DNA of 64,000 nucleotides. Source: CAZWRV01 sp964636325 (GTDB lineage Bacteria > Verrucomicrobiota > Lentisphaeria > Victivallales > GWF2-50-93). The stretch covers positions 1 to 64,000 of the forward strand of contig CAZWRV010000022.1 of NCBI GenBank assembly GCA_964636325.1, given 5' to 3'. Both the position numbers and the translations under genes were made by a program. The notes below the pieces were generated by a model. The model was not told where the DNA came from and did not search any database. It saw nothing but the letters and a program-made list of their open reading frames with translations. Below are positions 9,531 through 18,234 of this stretch, piece by piece; position 1 is the first letter of the stretch, and each line of letters opens with the position of its first letter.

Positions 9531-9776
9531 AGAAATCTCCAGAGATGAATTGGATTGTTATTCGAAACCTTTCGGAACCTGCCGATGCCTTCCGAAGCCT
9601 GTAGCGGGGAATCTGATTTCAAATGCGGTTAATAATGACCGCGCACTGTAAGCACCATTCACCCCGCAGTCATCGGTCATTGGCGAACCGGCATCTGTCA
9701 TCTGGCATATATTATATATTCAAGTATTGCAGTAGCCATATATGACAATATCTTAAGAATATACAGGAGTATTGAA
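9531..9776. promoter_or_regulatory. Divergent intergenic region between glycyl radical enzyme and AraC regulator
   Basis: A 246-bp region. The AraC-proximal half (about 9695-9765) is AT-rich, with CATATATTATATATT and CCATATATGACAATAT stretches that suit promoter and AraC half-sites. AGGAG at about 9763 is the ribosome binding site of the AraC gene. Individual -35/-10 boxes are not assigned. Confidence 0.45.
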
Positions 9777-10625
9777 ATGCAGATAAGGCCGGATTCTCTC
9801 AGGATGACGCTGCTTGACGGGGGACATTTCAGGATGTCGGAGGACGGATATGTGCATCGGAAGACCGTTCCGCACATTATAGTTGCGCAGGCGGTGGAGG
9901 GTCACTACAGCATCGTCTGCGGGGACGGGCGCTCCACGGTTCTGGAGGAGGGCGAGGCTTTTCTGACTCCGCCGGACTTGCCGCTTACGATAACCCATCA
10001 CTGCAATCCGAGGACGGGCCATATGGAGGTCCGCTGGGTGCATTTCAACTTCATCGTGTTCAATTCGCTGAACCTGGCCGGGTTCTTCGAACTGCCCCTG
10101 CGCATGGAGAGCGGGTGGGCCGGCAAGTTCGGAAGAATTTCGCCGGAGATTGTTGGACTGAAGAAAGCCGGCGAGACTTTATCTCTTGCCCAATCGGTCA
10201 GATTGTGCGAGATCGGCTTCAATATCCTCCGCCTTCTCTTCGACTTCCTCGAATCGAAGGGGATTGCTCCGGAATTCGGACAGGGGACTAACAGGATGCT
10301 GCCTGCTCTGGACTTCGCAAGGAGGAATCTTGCTAGTTCCATTGATGTGCCGGAAATGGCGAGGCGGGCGGGGCTGTCGGTGCCGCGCTTCCATGCCGAG
10401 TTCAGAAGGCTTTTCGGATGCCCGCCGATGGAATACGTCAGGCGTATGCGCCTTTCGCAGGCTTGCGACATGCTCATGGGCGGCAATTCCACCCTGAAGG
10501 AGATCGCCGTTCTGACCGGCTTCTCCAGCCAGTTCCATCTGAGCAGAGAATTCAAGAAGCAGTACGGCAGGCCGCCGCATGAATACAGAAAGACCAGCGG
10601 ATATTACTTTTCGGCCCCGGAATAG
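9777..10625 (+). CDS. AraC-family transcriptional regulator
   Basis: A 282-residue regulator. An N-terminal cupin-like sensing domain (about residues 1-115, with H-I-I-V-A-Q and a beta-rich pattern) is joined to a C-terminal double helix-turn-helix (about 180-275). The first HTH is DVPEMARRAGLSVPRFHAEF; the second is TLKEIAVLTGFSSQFHLSR, followed by the family signature FKKQYGRPPHEYR. It is expected to bind a sugar-like ligand and activate adjacent genes. The divergently transcribed glycyl radical enzyme is the obvious target, and the convergent GH36 gene ends 17 bases away. The start is backed by a good AGGAG. Confidence 0.88.
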   Translation: MQIRPDSLRMTLLDGGHFRMSEDGYVHRKTVPHIIVAQAVEGHYSIVCGDGRSTVLEEGEAFLTPPDLPLTITHHCNPRTGHMEVRWVHFNFIVFNSLNLAGFFELPLRMESGWAGKFGRISPEIVGLKKAGETLSLAQSVRLCEIGFNILRLLFDFLESKGIAPEFGQGTNRMLPALDFARRNLASSIDVPEMARRAGLSVPRFHAEFRRLFGCPPMEYVRRMRLSQACDMLMGGNSTLKEIAVLTGFSSQFHLSREFKKQYGRPPHEYRKTSGYYFSAPE

Positions 10626-10642
10626 TTATGAAGACTCCAAGC

Positions 10643-12697
10643 TCATGATCCGAAGAATACGATCTTGGCACCGCCCTTTTCGAATTTGAAGAGCAGCTCT
10701 GAGCGGCCGTCCGGCAGACGTTTGACCGCGATTTCTCCGTCGCTGGCCTTGAACTTCGCGGAGGTCCGTCTGGATGTCACGTACCTGTAGCTGCCGGCGT
10801 TGTCGGTGAAGGCGCAGACGATTCCGCGCCCGCTTTCTCCGATCTTCTCGTGGATTTCAGGGTTGCATCCGACGAATCCCGAGCGGACGGGATATGCTCC
10901 GGTGACGTCCTCGCGGACCTTCTTGTAGTATCCGAGCAGCTTCCCGTAGAGTTCGACGCCCTCCTTTGATATCTTGGGGAGGTCGCCCCATATCCCGTTC
11001 TGGCCCAAGATCATAGAGGCGATGTTGATGAGCTGCGAACTTCTCGGATCGTCCGGCAGGTAGTGGGTCAGGAAGAGGACGGACGGGATCCAGCGGTCAT
11101 AACCGAGCGGCCTGCGGCAGAGGCGGGCGCGCGCCGGGCCGGGGAACACGAAGACGTTGCTTCCCATTCCGCCGCCGGGCGCATACTGCGGATCGTCGAA
11201 GGACCTGTAGTACGGGCCGTTGTTGATTAGGAAATATTTTCCGGAGGCGAGGAAGGCGAGCCCGACCGACCTGTGCGCCTCGGTGACGTCGAAGTCCACG
11301 ATCGCCTCGGGGCAGGCCGCGCAGACCTTGTCGATTATCTTCGACATGAACCTCACCTGCTCGAACGCGTAGCAGTCGGCGCGCTCCTGCGGGGTGTTCG
11401 AGGCCGTGCCGTGCATGTGCCCTGGATCGTCGCAGCCGAACTGGCCGATGGCGTCCCACTTGAAGTATGTGACTCCGAACTCCTTGCTGCAGCGGATGAG
11501 CTCGTCTGCGAACGATTCCCAGAACGGACTGCAAAGGCAGTAGCAGCGGCTCTCCTCGGTCTCCCAAACCATGTGCGGCTCGCTTTTCCTGCCGTTCCAA
11601 GACATCAGGCAGTCCGGATGCTTTGCCGTCAGCCTGCTGGTGACAGCCGCATGTGTCGGCGAGAACCAGAGACCGAGCTTCATGCCGTATTTCGAGAGCC
11701 TTTCGCGTATCGGCCTGATGCCGCGGGGGAACCTCTTGAGGCTGATTTCCCAGTCGCCGGTCTTCTGGTACCAGCCGGTGTCCAGGACGAATACGTCGAC
11801 CCCCATCTTGTGCGCGACGTCGATCTCCTTGAGCATCCTCTTCTCGTTCATGAAGTCGAGATACTTGCCCTTGTCCCATGCCTGGTGGCGTTCCTGGAAG
11901 TTCCATGTGTTGTAGAAGATGTATGGCTTGCGCGTCGCGGCGTTCGGGCTCATGGCTTCCAGGACGAATCTGCGCCATTCGCAGGCCAGCTCGTCGAAAC
12001 CGCCCTTTACAATTCCGATGTCGAACCATACGGTCCGGTAAGCTTCCCGCAGGTCGAGTCCGTCCCAGTAGTTGCCGCGGACGGCGCGGAGCTCGGCCTT
12101 CATGCCGGGCTTCAGGGCGAATTCGAGGAACCTGAACGGCGGCTGCGAGCCGTGTTCGTAGGCGCACAGCCAGGAGCGGTTTGCGCCACGCGCGGCGATG
12201 ATCGGCCCCATCAGCGCGGCATTGTCCTTGAAGTGCCTTGCCGGCACCGTCTCTTCCGTGAGGACATAGCTGTGGATCAGCTCGTCGAAGTCGCTGAGCC
12301 TCACCTCCCTGACTTCCTCGGCCCCTTTCATGTCGAGCGAAAGGTAGCGCGCTGAATCGCGTCCGGAAGCCTTTGTGAGCTTCGCATCCCCCTTCAGAAG
12401 GTAATGGAATCGGACAAACGGGCTTTGGTCTGCGATGCGCAGGACGAGCCGTAGCTTCAGGCGGCGGTCCGACGAGATTTCCCCTTTCAGGACATGCTCC
12501 GCCACTCCCGGCATGGGCTTGCTGTCGGAAAGTTTCTTGAAAGCTTCCACGGAAAGCGTTTTTGTCTTGCCGTCGATCTCGAAGGTCGGCGCGGGAATTT
12601 CAATCCAGCCGAGGCTTTTCCGCTCATAGCTGAACAATGTCTTGGCAGTCCCTTCAAAGCGAAGGATCAGATCGCCCTTCCTGATTTCGGTCTTCAT
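10643..12697 (-). CDS. GH36-like alpha-galactosidase family protein
   Basis: A 684-residue clan GH-D glycoside hydrolase. An N-terminal beta-sandwich (about 1-255) precedes the (beta/alpha)8 barrel. Barrel signatures are YNTWNF near 263, VFVLDTGWY near 302, GLWFSPTHA near 342, and YFKWDAIG with the likely nucleophile Asp415. The acid/base is probably within DFDVTEAH near 470. The family hydrolyses alpha-galactosides, but some members act on alpha-N-acetylgalactosamine or related linkages. No signal peptide is visible, so it is probably cytoplasmic. AAGGAG precedes the ATG. The neighbouring AraC regulator and glycyl radical enzyme suggest a shared sugar locus, though the genes are not an operon. 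Confidence 0.85.
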   Translation of the reverse strand: MKTEIRKGDLILRFEGTAKTLFSYERKSLGWIEIPAPTFEIDGKTKTLSVEAFKKLSDSKPMPGVAEHVLKGEISSDRRLKLRLVLRIADQSPFVRFHYLLKGDAKLTKASGRDSARYLSLDMKGAEEVREVRLSDFDELIHSYVLTEETVPARHFKDNAALMGPIIAARGANRSWLCAYEHGSQPPFRFLEFALKPGMKAELRAVRGNYWDGLDLREAYRTVWFDIGIVKGGFDELACEWRRFVLEAMSPNAATRKPYIFYNTWNFQERHQAWDKGKYLDFMNEKRMLKEIDVAHKMGVDVFVLDTGWYQKTGDWEISLKRFPRGIRPIRERLSKYGMKLGLWFSPTHAAVTSRLTAKHPDCLMSWNGRKSEPHMVWETEESRCYCLCSPFWESFADELIRCSKEFGVTYFKWDAIGQFGCDDPGHMHGTASNTPQERADCYAFEQVRFMSKIIDKVCAACPEAIVDFDVTEAHRSVGLAFLASGKYFLINNGPYYRSFDDPQYAPGGGMGSNVFVFPGPARARLCRRPLGYDRWIPSVLFLTHYLPDDPRSSQLINIASMILGQNGIWGDLPKISKEGVELYGKLLGYYKKVREDVTGAYPVRSGFVGCNPEIHEKIGESGRGIVCAFTDNAGSYRYVTSRRTSAKFKASDGEIAVKRLPDGRSELLFKFEKGGAKIVFFGS

Positions 12698-12802
12698 CGA
12701 ATCTCCTTGGTAATGCCGTCGGTAATGCCGGTTGATATATTGATAAGGCCATAATTGGACTGACCTTTGTAGCCACGGCTTTATGAGCTGCGGGATTTTG
12801 CA

Positions 12803-13462
12803 TCAGCGCACGACTGCCATGGTCGCGCCATGGAAATAATAGCCCAGGCCGAGCGTGAAGACAAGGTTGCCGTATAGGGAATGTTCGAGCCAGGGGTAGA
12901 ATAGCGATCCGGTTCCGGCGTAGGTCCTGGAGAACAGAAACCCTCCGACAAGCGTCAGCGCGGGCGCGGTCCAGTTCGCGAAGACTATGTGCATGAACGA
13001 GAACGCCAGCGCGCTTGCGAAGATCGCAGATCCTGTGTTTCTGAATATTCCCGAGAACCTGTGGAAGAAGTACGCCCTGTAGATGAGCTCCTGCGGATAG
13101 GCCGACAGCAGCGGGTAGAGAATTATCACAGCCAGCCAGATTTTGAAATGCGTCCTCGGAAAACTGAAGAGCTTCTCCGGATGGAAAAACCATACGAAGA
13201 GAAAGAGCAGGGCTGCCGCCGCGGCGAATTCGACCGCGATGCGCCTGATCTCGGCGGATGAGACCGCCTTACCGCCGATCCAGAGCTTCTTCCTGTCGAA
13301 GTCCCCGCACCTAAGCAGGACGGCGAGACATCCGATAAACATCAGTAGAAGAAACGGAATCATCGGAATTGGAATCTGGCGGAAGAAGTAGAGCAGGGGG
13401 ACGGCTAGGAAAAGGGAAAACAGCTCGAAATATCCCGCAAAATTATTAGTGCCGACGGCCAT
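12803..13462 (-). CDS. CPBP-family intramembrane metalloprotease (Abi/CAAX-like)
   Basis: A 219-residue protein with six or more hydrophobic segments. The motif PQELIYRAYFFHRF corresponds to the family's EExxxR helix, here with Gln in place of the first Glu. FSFMHIVFAN supplies the second motif and HSLYGN the third. Members are glutamic intramembrane endopeptidases that process prenylated or other membrane proteins, and are often linked to bacteriocin immunity. The Gln variant also occurs in a known subgroup, so loss of activity is not implied. The ribosome binding site lies almost at the left end of repeat family I copy A. No functional partner is evident nearby. Confidence 0.8.
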   Translation of the reverse strand: MAVGTNNFAGYFELFSLFLAVPLLYFFRQIPIPMIPFLLLMFIGCLAVLLRCGDFDRKKLWIGGKAVSSAEIRRIAVEFAAAAALLFLFVWFFHPEKLFSFPRTHFKIWLAVIILYPLLSAYPQELIYRAYFFHRFSGIFRNTGSAIFASALAFSFMHIVFANWTAPALTLVGGFLFSRTYAGTGSLFYPWLEHSLYGNLVFTLGLGYYFHGATMAVVR

Positions 13463-13470
13463 AGCCTTAG

Positions 13471-13640
13471 TCCCTTAGGGTGCGACTTGGAAAACGTTTT
13501 TACCAAAAGTAGTTTGCGCGCGCCGCGCGCAAGCAACATAACACAGCATTGCTCGTATGCAGAGTTTGCCCTTTGCGCGCGGCGCGCGCAAGCTACCTGC
13601 GCGCCTCAAGGGCGCCTTTTTCCCGCAGGGAAAAACCTAG
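13471..13640 (+). repeat. Family I mosaic hairpin repeat, copy A
   Basis: A roughly 170-bp element. The left end GTGCGACTTGGAAAACG and right end TTTTTCCCGCAGGGAAAAA plus CCTAG are shared with copies at 20151-20330, 23884-24056 and 55788-55937. Between them lie two perfect hairpins, TTGCGCGC/GCGCGCAA with GCC and GGC loops, separated by a 39-bp spacer. The right end itself folds (TTTTTCCC/GGGAAAAA). Confidence 0.9.
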
Positions 13641-13675
13641 GGGCTTTGTTTCAGACTTCTATGCTTTAATCGTTT

Positions 13676-13816
13676 TTAAATTCCAAAACTCCAAGCACCA
13701 AGTTCCAAATAAATCTCAAATCTCAAGCTTCAATATCCAAACTCTGAAATACTGCGTTTGGATTTTGTAAATTGAACTTTATCTGTGATTTGGATTTTGG
13801 AGCTTGTAATTTAGGG
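13676..13816. repeat. AT-rich imperfect inverted repeat
   Basis: Two arms of about 60 bases, rich in CCAAA and CTCAAA words, fold back on each other around a loop at about 13745 (for example ATCCAAAC on the left against GTTTGGAT on the right). Nothing in it looks coding. With family I copy A it fills the 372-bp gap 13463-13834. Confidence 0.55.
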
Positions 13817-13834
13817 TTGCGGACAAATCCTACA

Positions 13835-15028
13835 TTATAATATATCCTTCAGAGCCATCCAATAAATATGCCGGTGCGATTCGTGGATTGAATCGAAGGA
13901 TATAGCAGATCCGTCGCGGTTCCAGCGGGGGTGCAGGTCGCAGCGGACGTCGCCGTGGGGTAGCTCGCGTTCCTTGGCGCTGAGGAGTTCCGCCAGCAGA
14001 TAGCCTTTCCCTTTGCGGAGGTCGTAAAGCAGGAGCCTCCGGTAGCCGTCGGCGTCCGGGTAGCTGTCGTAGAGGATGAAGTTCTTGTCGGGCGAATAGC
14101 TGCAGTGGCCGTCGAAGGCGAAAAACGAGGGATCTAGCACTTTGAATTCCGAAGACCGGTCTTTTGCCAGGCAGAGCGCCATCTTGCCGGGGCCGGGCAT
14201 GTCCGCGTAGATGAGAAGATGCTCCGGATCCCGCCAGATGTAGTGCGAGGCTCCGCCGAAAGCTTCCAGGACATGGATGTCTCCGCCGGAGATGTCGGCG
14301 GTGGCGGCAAGCGTAAGCCAGCCTTCGACCGGCCGGCCCGGCATAGGCATGTTCCTCACCAGGAAGAGGAAGCGCGTGCCATCGTTGTTGAACGTGATAT
14401 GGTTGACCAGCAGTTTAGATCCTTTCATGTGCGGGCCGAACTTCGCGGTCAGCAGCTCCGACATCGCCGAGATCGGAATTATAAGCTTGTCCTTGCCGGT
14501 CTGCATGTCCATCAGATATATTCCGTCGTCCTCGGGCGCGGGGGTCTGCGCGAAGGGATCGGCGGGGCCGGCATACCCGTAGCCTGGACGGAAGTCGAAG
14601 AGCCTGGAGAAATTTATCGACAGCGCCCGTTTCCCGTCGAGGGATACGTTCGCCACGGCGCGTGGAAGGATGCGCGTTGCGCCGGTCGAAATGTTTCTAA
14701 CGACGCATCTGAATGCGCCGGAGAGGAAGGAGTTGAAGATGATTTCCTCGTCCGGCTTCCGCGGATTCCACTGGAGCATCGTGCCCTGCTGGAAGTTCCA
14801 GGCGTATGTTTCGGCGAGGGGGATGAACCGGCAGTCGGTCATGCGGATCATCCCTATTTCGGCCCGGTCCGTCGCCGCCTGCATCCGGTCCATGAAGCCG
14901 ACCCGGTGGCAGAGATGGAAGCGTCCGTCTCCGCTCCAGGGCTGGAGGTCGTAGTAGCCGAAGAAGTTGTGCTCCGGCTCGCGGGTCATCCGTTCAAATG
15001 GAAGAAGCTGCGATTTGATCTTGAGCAT
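13835..15028 (-). CDS. Beta-propeller protein resembling oligogalacturonate lyases (PL22/TolB-like)
   Basis: A 397-residue protein without a signal peptide. Features matching PL22-type seven-bladed propellers include HNFFGYYDLQPWS at the start, NFQQGTMLQW in blade 2, DGHCSYSPD in a late blade, and LHPRWNRDGSAISFDS near the C-terminus followed by HRHIYW. PL22 enzymes cleave oligogalacturonate in the cytoplasm with a Mn2+-binding His cluster, and several histidines occur at comparable places here. The resemblance is from memory of motifs, so lyase activity is not certain; a related propeller of unknown role is the alternative. The pectin theme agrees with the uronate isomerase at 61.8 kb. Confidence 0.55.
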   Translation of the reverse strand: MLKIKSQLLPFERMTREPEHNFFGYYDLQPWSGDGRFHLCHRVGFMDRMQAATDRAEIGMIRMTDCRFIPLAETYAWNFQQGTMLQWNPRKPDEEIIFNSFLSGAFRCVVRNISTGATRILPRAVANVSLDGKRALSINFSRLFDFRPGYGYAGPADPFAQTPAPEDDGIYLMDMQTGKDKLIIPISAMSELLTAKFGPHMKGSKLLVNHITFNNDGTRFLFLVRNMPMPGRPVEGWLTLAATADISGGDIHVLEAFGGASHYIWRDPEHLLIYADMPGPGKMALCLAKDRSSEFKVLDPSFFAFDGHCSYSPDKNFILYDSYPDADGYRRLLLYDLRKGKGYLLAELLSAKERELPHGDVRCDLHPRWNRDGSAISFDSIHESHRHIYWMALKDIL

Positions 15029-15063
15029 TACTAGATCCTCGATTTGCTATTCCTGTTAGCTTT

Positions 15064-15175
15064 GAACAATTTCATAACTCCTATAACGGCTCAGCATGGC
15101 TTCGCCCTCCGAGCTCGTAATATGCACAAACTGCGGAGGGTTGAGCCGTGCTCAACCGCATTTTGAAATTAGCTC
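15064..15175. repeat. Family III MITE-like repeat, copy 1
   Basis: A 112-bp element with inverted ends (GAACAATTTCA and TGAAATTAGCTC) and an inner hairpin in which CGGCTCAGCATGGC pairs with GAGCCGTGC and CCCTCC pairs with GGAGGG. Copies lie at 19651-19764 (opposite orientation) and 54988-55100. It sits between the propeller gene and the pseudopilin gene. Confidence 0.85.
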
Positions 15176-15214
15176 AACTTCATCATTGGAGATTCCTTGT
15201 CGGATATTGGACGT

Positions 15215-16066
15215 TCACGGATTCCCCCAGGGCTCCTTGAGATACCAGGTTCCGGGTATCGCGGACACGTTCATGAACTGCGTCCCATGGAATTCGACAT
15301 GTCCGTCGCACAAGACTATGTTCATCTTCCTGCTGTGCCTGAAACGGGTCGTGAAGTTCAGGTTGGTGTCCATCGTATAATATCCGAGCTGCGGCGCGCC
15401 GGAAGACTCGAGGTTGCTGTCGCCGAACGCCACCAATTTGTCCGGAATCTTCACCTGTGCGATGTTGCGGTAAGGGACACCGGGATTGACGCTGCTCCCG
15501 CCGATGCCGTATGTGTTCATGCCGTAGGTGACGTATGAGATATGGCTGTTTCCGGAATAAAACTGCATCAGGGGGCATAAAAGGACGGAGTCGCCCTTGA
15601 AGAGATATTGGCCGCTGTAGTATACGGCTGGGGCGAGCTGGTCGATCATCAGCGCAGGCCACTGCCTTGCCCCGGAGGCGCTGCTCCACACTCCGTCCCA
15701 GACTCCGGTGCTGTAGGCGGGCAGGGCGCCGGCATAGTCGTTCACGTAGCTTGACCAGCAGGAATGGATCTGCCGCTCGTTGTTCGAGCAGATTATCGCC
15801 TTGGCGGAATCCCTTGCCTTCTTGAGCGCGGGCAGCAGGATGGCCATGAGTATCGCGATGATGGCGATCACGACCATCAGCTCGATAAGGGTGAAATTTG
15901 TCTTTCGACCCAGGAATCCGGCGATCTGTATCTCCTTCGTAACGCTGTGGGCGGAATGCCCGTAGGGGTGCGGCTCCGGCGTGCCGCAGCCGTCTCCGAG
16001 CGACGTGATAATATCCACGAAATGATGCGGCTTGATTGAAATCATCTTTTTCATTTCCGCTGCCAT
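15215..16066 (-). CDS. DUF1559-type pseudopilin with an atypical N-terminal leader
   Basis: A 283-residue protein. The type IV prepilin-like methylation site and hydrophobic helix (FTLIELMVVIAIIAILMAI) start only at about residue 58. The C-terminal part has the DUF1559/H-X9-DG ending (RHSRKMNIVLCDGHVEF). Such proteins are abundant in PVC bacteria and are presumed pseudopilins of a type II-like secretion system or sugar-binding surface proteins. The first 45 residues (IKPHHFVDIITS, EPHPYGHSAH) are hydrophilic and histidine-rich and look like the start of a different soluble protein, so the gene may be a fusion. AAGGA five bases upstream of the ATG supports this start. It lies 10 bases after a LacI-family gene and is probably co-transcribed with it. 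Confidence 0.8.
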   Translation of the reverse strand: MAAEMKKMISIKPHHFVDIITSLGDGCGTPEPHPYGHSAHSVTKEIQIAGFLGRKTNFTLIELMVVIAIIAILMAILLPALKKARDSAKAIICSNNERQIHSCWSSYVNDYAGALPAYSTGVWDGVWSSASGARQWPALMIDQLAPAVYYSGQYLFKGDSVLLCPLMQFYSGNSHISYVTYGMNTYGIGGSSVNPGVPYRNIAQVKIPDKLVAFGDSNLESSGAPQLGYYTMDTNLNFTTRFRHSRKMNIVLCDGHVEFHGTQFMNVSAIPGTWYLKEPWGNP

Positions 16067-16076
16067 ATCATCCTTA

Positions 16077-17150
16077 TTATTTGCGGTTCTTGTCCCGAGA
16101 TCGTCCCCGGGCGGGCTTTGCCGGTCCTGCTTTTCCCGTAACTGTCCCGCCGCAGCCGCACGATTCCCTGATGAACAGCTCGAACGGCAGGGATGTCTGC
16201 CGCGCAGGCCCGGAATATTTTCCCTCCATCCTGTCCAGAAGCAGCTTGAAGAGCTCGTCCGCGACTTTCGCGGGCGGAATTCCGGCGGTGGTCAGCTTCG
16301 GCGCCAGGAAGTCTGCAAGCTCTATGTTGTCGATGCCGGCCACGGCGACGTCCTCCGGCACTCGCAAGCCTCTCTCCCGGAGTCCGGACATGATCCCGAC
16401 GGCGGCCAGATCGTTTCGGCAGACGATGCCCTGCGGCGGCGGATTGGCGTCCAAAAAGTCCAGTATTCCACGCCGGGCGGACTGAAGGGTCCAGCCCTCA
16501 AGAGGAACAGTTCCGATCTCGCCTGAGAGCCCTGACTTCCGCATCGCCTCTTCGTAGCCGCGCATCCGCTCGTGCTCCGACACGACCCCTGCGAAAAGTA
16601 TTTTCTTCAGACCGTGCTTTTCTACCAGGTGCCGGGTCATGGCCTCCGCGAACGCCGGATAGTCGGCGGAGATGTTGTCGATCCTGGTTGTGACCGCGTT
16701 GTAGAAGGCGACGACAGGGATTCCGGCGCCTTCGGCCGCCTCGATCGACGGCCAGTAGGGCTTCTCCGAAAGGATGCCGCCGATGTTGCCGACGAGCAAC
16801 CCGTCGACCGATCTCGCGCACATTTCACGGATACGCTCCCCAAGCTCACCTTCCGAGTCGTAGCCGCCGACGAAAAGCTGGTAGCCCTTGCCCGCGACAA
16901 GCCTCCTCGTCTCGTCGATGAGGGCGCCGCGGATGGGATTGGAGATGTCGGACGCGACCATTCCTATCGTGAACGAGCGCCTGGTCGCAAGCCCCCTGGC
17001 GATGAAGTTAGGCGTATACTTGAGCTGCTCCGCCGCCTGCCGTATCCGCCTCTTCGTGTCCTCGCCGATGTCGGGCTTGTCCATTAACGCTCTTGATACG
17101 GTGTTAACCGAGACACCGGTAAGGAATGCTATATCCTTCATATTTGTCAC
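16077..17150 (-). CDS. LacI-family transcriptional regulator
   Basis: A 357-residue regulator. The N-terminal HTH (MKDIAFLTGVSVNTVSRAL, then a hinge helix ending LKYTPNFIARGL) is followed by a periplasmic-binding-protein-like effector domain (IGMVASDISNPIRGAL, FAGVVSEHERMRGYEEA, VAGIDNIELADFL). The C-terminus is unusual, with a CGCGG cluster and a basic tail. I chose the GTG at 17150 because AGAGG lies seven bases upstream and the protein then begins VTNMKDIA; the open frame runs further but without a ribosome binding site. A perfect palindrome 40 bases upstream is its probable operator. The pseudopilin gene follows in the same direction. Confidence 0.87.
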   Translation of the reverse strand: MTNMKDIAFLTGVSVNTVSRALMDKPDIGEDTKRRIRQAAEQLKYTPNFIARGLATRRSFTIGMVASDISNPIRGALIDETRRLVAGKGYQLFVGGYDSEGELGERIREMCARSVDGLLVGNIGGILSEKPYWPSIEAAEGAGIPVVAFYNAVTTRIDNISADYPAFAEAMTRHLVEKHGLKKILFAGVVSEHERMRGYEEAMRKSGLSGEIGTVPLEGWTLQSARRGILDFLDANPPPQGIVCRNDLAAVGIMSGLRERGLRVPEDVAVAGIDNIELADFLAPKLTTAGIPPAKVADELFKLLLDRMEGKYSGPARQTSLPFELFIRESCGCGGTVTGKAGPAKPARGRSRDKNRK

Positions 17151-17189
17151 TATAAAACCTCTAGTGACGGTTACATATAGTTTAATATA

Positions 17190-17203
17190 CATGATCGATC
17201 ATG
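17190..17203. promoter_or_regulatory. Candidate LacI-family operator
   Basis: CATGATCGATCATG is a perfect 14-bp palindrome with a central CG, the typical form of LacI-family operators, 40 bases upstream of the GTG start of the LacI gene ending at 16077. Autoregulation is inferred. Confidence 0.55.
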
Positions 17204-17480
17204 TCAAGAGCCACAAAAAACTATTTCTGATATATTTTTCTAGGCCGTTATAATCATAGCACGAAGGAAAATGGAAATATAAGATTTCTCTTTACTTTGA
17301 CTTGCAAAAAAAATAATTATATTTAATAGTATAGTTAGTATTAATTTTGTCCCCATCGGATATGATAGCTGGTCTTTTTTAATCGACTGCAAAGAAACAT
17401 ATTCGTTTGTATATCCGAAGAGTCATCGCCGTAAGATCGTCCGGGAAACTTTCAGCGAAAAATTTGAGAGTAATGAACTG
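17204..17480. other. AT-rich intergenic stretch before the DUF3883 gene
   Basis: About 280 bases, markedly richer in A and T than the rest of the window. No repeat, RNA or small gene was recognised. It marks the left edge of the AT-rich island and probably carries the promoters of the LacI gene (leftward) and the DUF3883 gene (rightward). Confidence 0.4.
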
Positions 17481-18230
17481 ATGAGGAAGTTGTCCACAAG
17501 GGAAATATTAATCCTTACAGGATTGTTTCTTTCAAAATTTGACGAACAGGGACTGAAGATCCTGGGATTTGGAGGATTTTCGGAAGCATTCAACACACTT
17601 GCTATCAGTTTAAAAGCAAGTCCAGCTTCCTTGAAGAACTATCGAGATGAATTCGATCCTTACTTCCCCAATCCACGGAAAGGATGGCACAATCGCCCCA
17701 TCCGACAATACTGCAAAGCACTTTTGGATGAATATGGTGACTTGGATATTGATGATTTCGCAAGTCTGATCAAAGTGGAGATTTCGACCGCAGGTGATCT
17801 TACTCTAGTCAAAGAACGGATTGAAATAAGCGAGTCAAATACCTTTGCAAAGCGGTTGGTGACGGGACAAGCAGCAGAAAATTATTTTGAAAAAATGTAT
17901 TCAACTATACCATCATTTAAGGAATGTGAGTTGGTAAACACAACAGCCTTAGGTTGCGGATTTGATTACAAAATTCTATCAAGGAAAGCTCCTTTCCTTG
18001 CCGTAGAAGTGAAGGGAATGACTAATGCGACTGGAGGGATTCAATTGACAAGCAAAGAGTATATGGCAGCAGAAATATTATCCGATCGCTTCTTTCTCTT
18101 CGTAGTGCGTAATTTTGCAGAGAAGCCGTTTCATACGATATATCAGAATCCGCTCAGCTCCGATTTGCAATTTGAACGTCGCGAAATAGCAACCATTCAG
18201 GTTTCTTGGTTAACGTCAATCGGGAGATAA
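17481..18230 (+). CDS. DUF3883 (NO VEIN-type, nuclease-like) protein
   Basis: A 249-residue protein. The N-terminal ~90 residues are helical and carry FNTLAISLKASPASLKNYRDEFDP, reminiscent of small DNA-associated modules. The C-terminal region matches the DUF3883 pattern: GFDYKILSR, then PFLAVEVKG with the E-x-K core of PD-(D/E)XK nucleases, LTSKEYMAAE and FFLFVVRN. DUF3883 is often found in restriction and defence proteins, so a DNA-cleaving or modification-linked role is inferred. Base and codon usage is clearly more AT-rich than its neighbours, a sign of transfer. A small gene follows after four bases. No methyltransferase or helicase is nearby. Confidence 0.7.
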   Translation: MRKLSTREILILTGLFLSKFDEQGLKILGFGGFSEAFNTLAISLKASPASLKNYRDEFDPYFPNPRKGWHNRPIRQYCKALLDEYGDLDIDDFASLIKVEISTAGDLTLVKERIEISESNTFAKRLVTGQAAENYFEKMYSTIPSFKECELVNTTALGCGFDYKILSRKAPFLAVEVKGMTNATGGIQLTSKEYMAAEILSDRFFLFVVRNFAEKPFHTIYQNPLSSDLQFERREIATIQVSWLTSIGR

Positions 18231-18234
18231 CTAT

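Noticed and set aside
11273..12355. A 360-codon open frame opposite the GH36 gene
   Set aside because: It is a shadow of GC-rich codon use; the GH36 motifs are on the other strand.
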